Assembly: GCA_903830985.1 (NCBI GenBank)
Contig: CAIKVZ010000189.1
Location: forward strand, 1-64,000
DNA from: an uncultured beta proteobacterium
Lineage (GTDB): Bacteria > Pseudomonadota > Gammaproteobacteria > Burkholderiales > Burkholderiaceae_C
Length of the DNA stretch: 64,000 bases
Direction: 5' to 3'
Shown: piece by piece, positions 10,035-17,778 of the stretch
Layout: every line of letters begins with the position of its first letter
Numbering within the stretch: position 1 is the stretch's first letter
Made by a program: the position numbers and the translations under genes
Notes under the pieces: model-generated
Database searches by the model: none
What the model was told of the DNA's origin: nothing
Seen by the model: the letters and a program-made list of their open reading frames with translations, nothing else

Positions 10035-10079
10035 CGGTTTTTCCCCTGTGGTTTTTGATGTGGAAAAGAGTCTGGTAGC

Positions 10080-10844
10080 TCAGCGCCCGCCGGTCACGTC
10101 GACCAGCGTCCCGTGCACATAGCTGGAAAGCGAGCCGCAGAGGAAGGCCACGACCTCGGCCACTTCTTCGGCCGTGCCGGCGCGCCCGATCGGCACCGTG
10201 GGGCCGATCCGATTCACCAAATCCTGCCCGCCGTGGGCCTCGTGGATCTCGGTGTTGATCAGGCCCGGGCGCACGGCATTGACACGGATGCCATGTGGCG
10301 CCAACTCCTTGGCCAAGGCAAAGGTGAAGCTGTCAATCGCGCCTTTGGACGCCGCATAGTGCGCCTCGTTGGGCATGCCGCCATGGCGTGCTGCAGCCGA
10401 TGACATGTTGACGATCGTGCCGCCGTGACCGCCTCGTTGCGTCGACATCAGGCGTGCGGCTTCGCTGACGCAGAAAAAGCTGCCCAGCACGTTGGTGCGA
10501 AACACCGCCGTCAGGTGGGCGTCGTCGGCGTCGAGGATAGAGCGCGGCTCGCCGACGATGCCGGCATTGTTCACCAGGGCATCGATGCGGCCAAACTCCT
10601 GGAACGCCGCCGCGAACAAACGGCGGATGTCTTCAGGGCTGGCAACATCGGCTTTCACGGCCAGGGCGCGGCCACCGGCGGCAATGACGCTGGCCGTGGT
10701 TTCTTGCGCGGCCGCGGCATTGGCGACATAGCTGAAGCAGACATTCCACCCTTGCTTGGCCAGCGCCACAGCCACAGCGCGGCCTATGCCGCGGCTGCCG
10801 CCTGTCACCACCGCCACCGGTGCGGCCTGTTGAACTTTATTCAT
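10080..10844 (-). CDS. SDR family oxidoreductase
   Basis: TGGSRGIGRA, NNAGIVG, YAASKGAIDSFT catalytic motif. Confidence 0.92.
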   Translation of the reverse strand: MNKVQQAAPVAVVTGGSRGIGRAVAVALAKQGWNVCFSYVANAAAAQETTASVIAAGGRALAVKADVASPEDIRRLFAAAFQEFGRIDALVNNAGIVGEPRSILDADDAHLTAVFRTNVLGSFFCVSEAARLMSTQRGGHGGTIVNMSSAAARHGGMPNEAHYAASKGAIDSFTFALAKELAPHGIRVNAVRPGLINTEIHEAHGGQDLVNRIGPTVPIGRAGTAEEVAEVVAFLCGSLSSYVHGTLVDVTGGR

Positions 10845-10980
10845 TGTTATCTTTCCTTGCTGCGGGTGTCGTTGAAGTATTTCGTGGTGCGGCCTGGCCG
10901 CGCGTTTTTTTGCATCGACGGCGCATGGAACTGTCGACGTTCACAGTCCAAAGCAAGAAAACCGTGCTATCTTGTCCGGC

Positions 10981-11694
10981 GTGAAAACCCAGCAGACAAC
11001 CCCATTCCGCCCAGCGCCGGCCCTGCCCGCGCTCAAGCCTGTAGAGAACATCACCTTGCGCGAGCAGGTGACACTGTCGGTGCGCAACGCGCTCATGAAC
11101 GGGCATTTCCAGCCCGGGCAGACCATTACCGTCAAGGCCATCTCCGCCATGCTCGGCGCCAGCGTGATGCCCGCCCGCGAAGCCATGCACCGCTTGATCG
11201 CGGAAGGCGCGTTGGAACTGCGGGCCAATCGTTCGGTCATCGTGCCGGTGCTGTCGCGCCAGGAGTTCGACGAACTGACCGCTCTGCGCTGTCATATCGA
11301 GGGCCTGGCGGCCTCTCAGGCGGTCGGTCGGGTCGAGCCCGAGCACATTGCGCGGCTCAAGGAATTCGATGCTGCCATGGGCGCTGCGGTCGCCGCCGCG
11401 GACGCTGATGCTTACCTGGACAGCAATTTCCAATTTCATTTCCTGATCTACCGTCTTGGTGCCAGCAACTACGTGCTGTCCATCATTGAAAAACTCTGGG
11501 TCCGCGTCGGACCGCTGATCCGTTTTTGCCTGAATGAGAGCGGCTTCGCCGATTCCAGCCGGGTGCACGCCGAGGTGATTCGTGGCCTTGAGAGCAAGGA
11601 CAGCGACGCACTGCGTGCGGCCATTCATGCCGACATCATGGGTGCTGCGCAAACCATCAGAACTGCTCACGATATCCCCGCTTCCAAGGCCTAG
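10981..11694 (+). CDS. GntR family transcriptional regulator (FadR-like/FCD)
   Basis: N-terminal wHTH (LREQVTLSVRNALMNGHFQPGQTITVKAISAMLGASVMPAREAMHRL) plus helical C-terminal domain; likely GTG start 10981. Confidence 0.88.
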   Translation: MKTQQTTPFRPAPALPALKPVENITLREQVTLSVRNALMNGHFQPGQTITVKAISAMLGASVMPAREAMHRLIAEGALELRANRSVIVPVLSRQEFDELTALRCHIEGLAASQAVGRVEPEHIARLKEFDAAMGAAVAAADADAYLDSNFQFHFLIYRLGASNYVLSIIEKLWVRVGPLIRFCLNESGFADSSRVHAEVIRGLESKDSDALRAAIHADIMGAAQTIRTAHDIPASKA

Positions 11695-12614
11695 AACCTG
11701 ACGTTTTCCGCGCCCTTGAGATGCAGGATCTCCCGGGCTTGCGTCGGTGTGGCGACTTCAAGGCCCAGGCCTTCGATGATCTGGCGCACCTGGCGTACCT
11801 GATGGGCGTTGCTTTCGGCCAGTTTCCCTTTGCCCAGCCAAAGACTGTCTTCCAGACCGACTCGGACGTTACCGCCCAGGCCAGCGCCAATGGCGGCAAT
11901 GCGCATTTGGTGACGGCCGGCGCCCAACACCGACCATTGGTAGTCCTTGCCGAACAGCCGGTCCGCGGTGCGCCGCATGTGGGAAACGTCTTCGTGGTGC
12001 ACGCCGATGCCGCCGAGGATGCCGAACACCGATTGCACGAAAAAGGGTGGTTTGACCAGGCCGCGGTCAGCAAAGTGCGCCAGGTTGTAGAGATGGCCGA
12101 TGTCATAGCACTCGAACTCAAAGCGGGTCTGGTTGGCCGAGCAGGCGGCCAATGCGAATTCGATGTCCTTGAAGGTGTTGCGAAAGATCAGGTCGCGGCT
12201 GTCCTCGAGTTGCTTGCGCTCCCAGTCCTGCTTGAACTCGGTGAAGCGCTCCAGCATGGGAAACAGGGCGAAGTTGAAGGAGCCGACGTTCAGCGAAGCC
12301 ACTTCAGGGGCAAAAACCATCGAAGGCTGGATGCGCTCCTCGATGTTCATGAAGGGCGAACCGCCGCTGGTCAGGTTCAGCACGGCGTCGGTTCTTTGCT
12401 TGATCTGCGGCAGGAACTTGGCAAAGGCGCCGGGACTCTGGTCGGGCTTGCCAGTCACAGGGTCTCGGGCGTGCAAGTGGATGATGGCCGCGCCTGCCTC
12501 GGCCGCGCCAACGGCGGCCTCAATGATTTCCTCAGGCGTCACCGGCAAGTAGGGTGACATGGAGGGGGTGTGGATGGCGCCGGTGACGGCGCAGGTAATG
12601 ATGACTTTGCTCAC
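11691..12614 (-). CDS. 3-keto-5-aminohexanoate cleavage protein (BKACE family)
   Basis: KVIITCAVTGAIHTPSMSPYLPVTPEEII, AAIIHLHARDP, NLTSGGS, RVGLEDSLW; probable GTG start at 12614 (track ORF starts 12671). Confidence 0.9.
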   Translation of the reverse strand: MSKVIITCAVTGAIHTPSMSPYLPVTPEEIIEAAVGAAEAGAAIIHLHARDPVTGKPDQSPGAFAKFLPQIKQRTDAVLNLTSGGSPFMNIEERIQPSMVFAPEVASLNVGSFNFALFPMLERFTEFKQDWERKQLEDSRDLIFRNTFKDIEFALAACSANQTRFEFECYDIGHLYNLAHFADRGLVKPPFFVQSVFGILGGIGVHHEDVSHMRRTADRLFGKDYQWSVLGAGRHQMRIAAIGAGLGGNVRVGLEDSLWLGKGKLAESNAHQVRQVRQIIEGLGLEVATPTQAREILHLKGAENVRF

Positions 12615-12696
12615 GGTGCTTGCCTTGGTTCCGACGATAGTTAGCGTCAGGGAGTATTGATGTTTGATCAATAGTACTGTCGGGGCTTGGATTTTT

Positions 12697-12715
12697 CCTA
12701 GGCGTAAACCCTAGG
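12697..12715. promoter_or_regulatory. Candidate operator/dyad CCTAGG-N7-CCTAGG upstream of the BKACE gene
   Basis: CCTAGGCGTAAACCCTAGG; two self-complementary CCTAGG hexamers, 82-101 bp upstream of the probable GTG start. Confidence 0.35.
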
Positions 12716-12766
12716 CAGCGACTCATCAGCCGCCATTTGACAGCAGTCAGCACCATGGTCCGTGCG

Positions 12767-13177
12767 GCCTGCACCGCAAGCCGCGCAATCTTGCGCGCCT
12801 GTGGCGCTGGCGCTGCGCGCCACAAGAGCGTGACCGTCATTCGACGGTCACGCTCTTGGCTTTAACGTTGGGCTTGTGGTTACGGCGCGCCGCTTCGCGG
12901 CTTAACTTGGGCTGCGCCCAAGTTAGCCTGCACCGCAAACCCAGCAACCTGGCACGCCTGCGGCGTCGGCGCTGCGCGCCGCAAGAGCACGACCGTCATT
13001 CGACGGTCACGCTCTTGGCAGTGCAGTAAAGGCTTGTGGTTACGGCGCGCCGCTGCGCGGCTTCACGTCGGCTGCGCCGACATGAGCCTGCACCGCAAGC
13101 CGCGCAATCTTGCGCGCCTGTGGCGCTGGCGCTGCGCGCCACAAGAGCATGACCGTCATTCGACGGTCACGCTCTTG
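12767..13177. repeat. Tandem array of ~159-160 bp units (12767-12925, 12926-13085, 13086-13177 partial) abutting and overlapping the glmS 3' end
   Basis: Each unit starts GCCTGCACCGCAA and contains TGACCGTC/CGACCGTC-ATTC-GACGGTCACGCTCTTGGC; unit 3 merges with the glmS coding end. Confidence 0.92.
13142..13177. terminator. Inverted repeat at the glmS stop codon, possible terminator
   Basis: CAAGAGCATGACCGTC-ATTC-GACGGTCACGCTCTTG, 16-bp arms with one mismatch and 4-nt loop; right arm is glmS coding sequence; no T-run. Confidence 0.45.
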
Positions 13178-15033
13178 GCAAGATTGCGCGGCTTGTCAAC
13201 ATCCGTGCCTCTGGCGCAGGCGGTGTGGTAGGCCAGGAGTTGCAGGGGCACGACGTGCAACAGCGGCGACAGGGCGCCGTAGTGCTCGGGCATGCGGATC
13301 ACGTGGATGCCTTCGGCCGAGGCGATGTGGCTGTCGGCGTCGGCCAGCACGTAGAGCACACCGCCGCGCGCGCGCACTTCCTGCAGGTTGCTCTTGAGTT
13401 TCTCCAGCAGCGCGTCGTTCGGCGCCACGGTGACCACCGGCATCTCGCTCGTGACCAGGGCCAGTGGGCCGTGTTTGAGCTCGCCAGCGGGGTAGGCCTC
13501 GGCATGGATGTAGCTGATTTCCTTGAGCTTGAGCGCCCCCTCCATGGCGATCGGGTAGTGCATGCCACGGCCCAGGAACAGCGCGTTCTCCTTGCGCGCA
13601 AAGTCCTCGGCCCAGGCAATGATCTGCGGCTCCAGCGCCAGCACAGCCTGCAACGCAGCCGGCAGGTGCCGCATGGCTTTCAGGTGCGAGGCTTCTTCGG
13701 CCTCCGACAAGCGGCCCTTGGACTGCGCCAGCGCCAGCGTCAGCAAAAACAAGCCGGCCAGTTGGGCCGTGAAGGCCTTGGTCGAGGCCACGCCGATTTC
13801 CACGCCGGCACGCGTGATGTAGGCCAGCTCGCACTCGCGCACCATGGCCGAGGTGGCCACGTTGCAGACCGTCAGCGTGTGCGTCATGCCCAGGCTTTGC
13901 GCGTGGCGCAGCGCGGCCAGGGTGTCGGCGGTCTCGCCCGACTGCGTGATCGTGACCACCAGGGTTTTTGGGTTCGGCACCGAATCGCGGTAACGGTATT
14001 CGCTGGCCACTTCCACCTGGGTCGGAATCTTGGCGATGCTCTCCAGCCAGTACTTGGCGGTGCATCCGCTGTAGTAGCTGGTGCCGCAGGCCAGGATCAG
14101 CACCGAGTCGATGTCCTTGAAGACGCGCCAGGCGCTGGCGGCGCCCTCGCCCACGCCGTCGAACAGTTCGGGCACGATGCCCTCGATGCCTTCGAGCGTG
14201 TCGGCAATGGCGCGCGGTTGCTCGAAGATTTCCTTCTGCATGTAGTGCCGGTAGGTGCCGAGCTCGGCCGCACCGCTGTGCGCATGCACCGTCTTGACCG
14301 GGCGCTGCGCTGCGGTGAGCGGCCGGTGCGCCTTGTCCACCAGCCAGTAGCGGCCCAGTTGCAGGTCGGCGATGTCGCCCTCCTCCAGGTAGACGATCTG
14401 GTGCGTCACGCCGGCCAGGGCCATGGCGTCGCTGGCCAGGAAGTGTTCTTCGCCATTCTTGCCGACGCCCAGGATCAGCGGCGAGCCGGCGCGCGCGCCG
14501 ATCACGCGTTGCGGCTCGTCCTTGTGCATCACCGCCAGCGCGTAGGCGCCATGCAACTGCGGCAGCGCCGCCTTGACGGCTTCGAACAGGTCGCCCTCGT
14601 ACAGTGAGTCGACCAGATGGGCGATGACCTCGGTGTCGGTCTGGCTGGTGAACACATAGCCCTTGGCCTGCAGCGCGGCGCGCAACTGGTCGTGGTTTTC
14701 AATGATGCCGTTGTGCACCAGCGCCACGCGGGCCGCAGTGTCCGCTTTGGCGCCGCTGCCGTGGCTGAAGTGCGGGTGCGCGTTGTGAACCGCCGGCACG
14801 CCGTGCGTGGCCCAGCGGGTGTGGGCAATGCCGGTCTGCGCCTCCAGATGGTCGTGTGCCACCTGCTCCTGCAGTTCGGACACGCGCGCCGTGCTGCGCG
14901 CGCGGTGCAGGCCCCCTGCCGTGTGCACCGCCACACCACAGGAGTCGTAGCCGCGGTATTCCAGGCGCTGCAGGCCCTGCACCAGGATGGGAACGATATT
15001 GCGGTTCGAAACCGCGCCGACGATGCCGCACAT
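13156..15033 (-). CDS. glmS: Glutamine--fructose-6-phosphate aminotransferase (isomerizing)
   Basis: [35 protein letters not shown] ... C-terminal [15 protein letters not shown]. Confidence 0.98.
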   Translation of the reverse strand: MCGIVGAVSNRNIVPILVQGLQRLEYRGYDSCGVAVHTAGGLHRARSTARVSELQEQVAHDHLEAQTGIAHTRWATHGVPAVHNAHPHFSHGSGAKADTAARVALVHNGIIENHDQLRAALQAKGYVFTSQTDTEVIAHLVDSLYEGDLFEAVKAALPQLHGAYALAVMHKDEPQRVIGARAGSPLILGVGKNGEEHFLASDAMALAGVTHQIVYLEEGDIADLQLGRYWLVDKAHRPLTAAQRPVKTVHAHSGAAELGTYRHYMQKEIFEQPRAIADTLEGIEGIVPELFDGVGEGAASAWRVFKDIDSVLILACGTSYYSGCTAKYWLESIAKIPTQVEVASEYRYRDSVPNPKTLVVTITQSGETADTLAALRHAQSLGMTHTLTVCNVATSAMVRECELAYITRAGVEIGVASTKAFTAQLAGLFLLTLALAQSKGRLSEAEEASHLKAMRHLPAALQAVLALEPQIIAWAEDFARKENALFLGRGMHYPIAMEGALKLKEISYIHAEAYPAGELKHGPLALVTSEMPVVTVAPNDALLEKLKSNLQEVRARGGVLYVLADADSHIASAEGIHVIRMPEHYGALSPLLHVVPLQLLAYHTACARGTDVDKPRNLAKSVTVE

Positions 15034-15167
15034 AGACTGCTCCAGAAAATTTCTTGCGCTGATGCTATGGCTTCGAAGGAGAAATATGCATTCAATTTAT
15101 AAACAAAATTGGTTTAATATTTCACGAATTAATTTATATTCAGTTAACTTTCATTTATATACAAATT
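15034..15167. promoter_or_regulatory. AT-rich divergent intergenic region between glmS and an Lrp/AsnC regulator gene
   Basis: Strongly AT-rich stretch (e.g. CAATTTATAAACAAAATTGGTTTAATATTTCACGAATTAATTTATATTCAG) in an otherwise GC-rich window. Confidence 0.5.
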
Positions 15168-15659
15168 ATGAAATTATCAGACATCGATGAAGTCGACCTG
15201 CTGCTGCTGGACCTGCTGCAGACCGATGCCTTGCGCAGCAACCAGACTTTGGCCGAACTGGCCCATATCTCGCCACCCACCTGCCTGCGGCGCATCAAAC
15301 GGCTGCGCGATAGCGGCCTGATTGCGCGTCAGGTGGCGCTGCTCGACGCAGACATACTCGCGCCGTTGTTGGGGTACGGTCTGACAGCGATGGTGGAGGT
15401 GACGCTGGACCGCCAAGGCGCTGATTGGTGCGAGGCCTTCGAGGCCCGCGTGGCGCCGGACGCGGCGGTGCAGCAGTGCTACCGGGTGAGCCCCGGGCCG
15501 GACTTCTGCCTGGTGGTGGTGGCGCGCGACATGCCCGACTATCTGGCACTGGCGCAGCGCCTGTTCACCAGCGATGCCAACGTGCGCAACGTGAAGGCCT
15601 TCTTTTCCGTCAAATGCAGCAAGTTCGATCCCCGCCTGCCCCTCAAGTCTTCGACCTGA
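15168..15659 (+). CDS. Lrp/AsnC family transcriptional regulator
   Basis: IDEVDLLLLDLLQTDALRSNQTLAELAHISPPTCLRRIKRLRDSGLI HTH; C-terminal RAM-like domain. Confidence 0.93.
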   Translation: MKLSDIDEVDLLLLDLLQTDALRSNQTLAELAHISPPTCLRRIKRLRDSGLIARQVALLDADILAPLLGYGLTAMVEVTLDRQGADWCEAFEARVAPDAAVQQCYRVSPGPDFCLVVVARDMPDYLALAQRLFTSDANVRNVKAFFSVKCSKFDPRLPLKSST

Positions 15660-15663
15660 AAAG

Positions 15664-16230
15664 CTACCAGGTGCGCACGCGCCCCGTGTCGACGTGCACG
15701 AACTGGTCGCGGGCGTAGAAGCCCACGCCGCCGCTTCGTAGCGAGAGCGCAGCCGTGCGCAGATCGGTCAGCGGCACACCGGCGATGCGGATGTCGATGG
15801 CGCGCCCCTCCATGTGCAGGCTCTTGCTGGCCACGCCGCCGCCGCGGGTGTTCTTCAGGTGGGCGTTGGTGGCCGCGCCGCGAAAACCCGAGATCACCTG
15901 GAACGGCCGGACCGAACCCAGCGCCTGCTGCACATCGAACAGCAGGTCGAGCAAGGGGGGATCGATCACGCCGACCTCGCCCGAATAGTGATCACGCAGC
16001 AGATGGTTCAGACGCGTCAGCGCCTGCGGAACATAGGCGCCGCCCTCAGCGTAGACCAGCGACATTTTTTCACCCGTGTGCAGGTGTTCGAACGCCAGGC
16101 TGCGGTTGGGCGCAGAGGCCCGCACCGTTGGCGCAAAGGCCAGGGCCATACCGGCCGAAGCCAAGCCCGCGCTGTGGCGCAGAAAGCTGCGCCGAGATGG
16201 GGTGGTGAAACGCTGCGTCATGACGGGCAA
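15664..16230 (-). CDS. DUF882 domain protein, YcbK-like peptidase M15 family, Tat signal
   Basis: SRRSFLRHSAGLASAGMALAF signal; VISGFRGAATNAHLKNTRGGGVASKSLHMEGRAIDIRI. Confidence 0.88.
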   Translation of the reverse strand: MPVMTQRFTTPSRRSFLRHSAGLASAGMALAFAPTVRASAPNRSLAFEHLHTGEKMSLVYAEGGAYVPQALTRLNHLLRDHYSGEVGVIDPPLLDLLFDVQQALGSVRPFQVISGFRGAATNAHLKNTRGGGVASKSLHMEGRAIDIRIAGVPLTDLRTAALSLRSGGVGFYARDQFVHVDTGRVRTW

Positions 16231-16233
16231 AGT

Positions 16234-17778
16234 TTACCGCGCCGCGGCTTTGGGCGCTGGCCCGTGCAGTTTCGCTGAATGCTGCCGCAGGGCCTGATCC
16301 AGCAACCGGTCGTGCCCGTAGAGATCACGCAGGAAGTGCACCTTGCTGCCCTTGACGATGACGGTGCTGTAGGCAATCACCACCGGCAGAGTTTCCTTGA
16401 GCCGCACCGTGGCCGATTGGCCTTTGGTCATGGCGTCGCGAATGCGCTGCTCGCTCCACTCGGGATCGTCCTGCAGCACAAATTTCGCCAGCGCCACAGG
16501 CTCCTCGACGCGAATGCAGCCATGGCTGAAATCGCGCCGGGCCCGGTCAAACAGCTGCGGCGCCGAGGTGTCGTGCAGGTAGATGTTGTCGTTGTTCGGG
16601 AACACGAACTTGATGGCGCCCAGGGCGTTTTTCACGCCCGGGCGCTGGCGCAGGCGCAACTGACCGCTCAGCACTCCATCCAGGTGCCCTGCAGAAAGAT
16701 CGGCCAGCACCCGGCCGTCGCGTCCCACGAACTCGAAACCCTCGCGCTGAAAATACCCGGGATCGCGCCGCAGCCGGGGCACCAGTTCCTTGCGCGCGAT
16801 CGATGACGGCACGTTCCAGTAGGGGCTGAACTCGATGAAGCGCATGGCCTCGTCGAACAGCGGCGTGCCCGTTTTCAGGGCTGTACCAACAATGATCCGG
16901 GACTCCAGACGCATGGTGACGCGTCCGTCCTTGACCTCGTAGGCGCGCAGCATGAACTCGGGCACGTTCACCACGACCATGCGGTGCCCGCTCAGCAGCG
17001 GCGTCCAGCGCAAGCGCTCCAGCGTGAGTTCGATCTGGCGCACCCTTGCCGCCGGCGTCACTGCGAGTTGCTGCCAAGTGTCCAGGCCGATGACGCCGTC
17101 GACCTCCAGACCATGGCGCGCCTGGAAAGCCTTCACCGCTTCGACCAGTGCGCCGTCATAGGTCAGCGGCAGGGCGGTGTCGGGTGCCAGATCGCCGAGT
17201 GCCACCAGACGCTGCAGCAGCGCCGGCGTACCGGTCCAGTCCTCGCCCGGCAGCAGCTTCTTGCGCGGCAAGGGTGGCAGGGGAAGTTGCCAGACCGTCA
17301 ACTTTTCCAACTCGCGGTATGAAGCCAACGCCCGACGCAGACCCGTGTAGAGGCCAAGTGCCGGCGCCGCCTCGGTCACAGCCTGCGGCAAACGCTGAGC
17401 CGAGAGCGCGGCCTGCAAATAGGCGGCGGGATCGAAGGGAGCGGGAGCGACATCAAAGTCGGCGTGGACCTTGCGTGGATCGACCCGTCCGCCATGCAGG
17501 TCGGCCAGATAGCGCTGCATGGCAGCCGTCAGACGCGCTTCAAGGCCGGCCGCGATTTCGGGCGGCGCCGCTGGCGACGAAGAAGTGATCGCCTGGGCCA
17601 GCGCAGCCGCGCCGTAATCCTCCGAGTCCAGACCGTCCTCTGGCGCGGCAGCCAGCAGGGCCAACGCCTGCAGCGCAACGGGCTTGGGCGCGCCCTGCGC
17701 GAACCACAGTGAATCCTGCGCCGTCGCGGCCAGATGCAGCCCCAGGAGGAGCACGCAGACCAGAAGCCGGCGCGTCAT
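16234..17778 (-). CDS. L,D-transpeptidase (YcbB/LdtD-like) with peptidoglycan-binding domain
   Basis: Signal peptide MTRRLLVCVLLLGLHLAATAQ; PG-binding AVKAFQARHGLEVDGVIGLDTWQQL; YkuD motif SHGCIRVEEP; start re-set from 18363 to 17778. Confidence 0.9.
   Translation of the reverse strand: MTRRLLVCVLLLGLHLAATAQDSLWFAQGAPKPVALQALALLAAAPEDGLDSEDYGAAALAQAITSSSPAAPPEIAAGLEARLTAAMQRYLADLHGGRVDPRKVHADFDVAPAPFDPAAYLQAALSAQRLPQAVTEAAPALGLYTGLRRALASYRELEKLTVWQLPLPPLPRKKLLPGEDWTGTPALLQRLVALGDLAPDTALPLTYDGALVEAVKAFQARHGLEVDGVIGLDTWQQLAVTPAARVRQIELTLERLRWTPLLSGHRMVVVNVPEFMLRAYEVKDGRVTMRLESRIIVGTALKTGTPLFDEAMRFIEFSPYWNVPSSIARKELVPRLRRDPGYFQREGFEFVGRDGRVLADLSAGHLDGVLSGQLRLRQRPGVKNALGAIKFVFPNNDNIYLHDTSAPQLFDRARRDFSHGCIRVEEPVALAKFVLQDDPEWSEQRIRDAMTKGQSATVRLKETLPVVIAYSTVIVKGSKVHFLRDLYGHDRLLDQALRQHSAKLHGPAPKAAAR

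Noticed and set aside
12532-12840. 102-aa minus-strand ORF starting in the glmS-proximal palindrome
   Set aside because: Overlaps the BKACE start and repeat DNA; no homology signal.
12767-13177. CRISPR array interpretation of the tandem repeats
   Set aside because: Period is ~160 bp, nearly the whole unit is repeated, there are no unique spacers and no cas genes.
13034-13231. Small ORF reading ...[25 protein letters not shown] across the repeat array
   Set aside because: This is simply the antisense reading of the glmS C-terminus plus repeat; not a credible gene.
13225-14607. 460-aa ORF antisense to glmS
   Set aside because: Shadow ORF of a highly conserved housekeeping gene.
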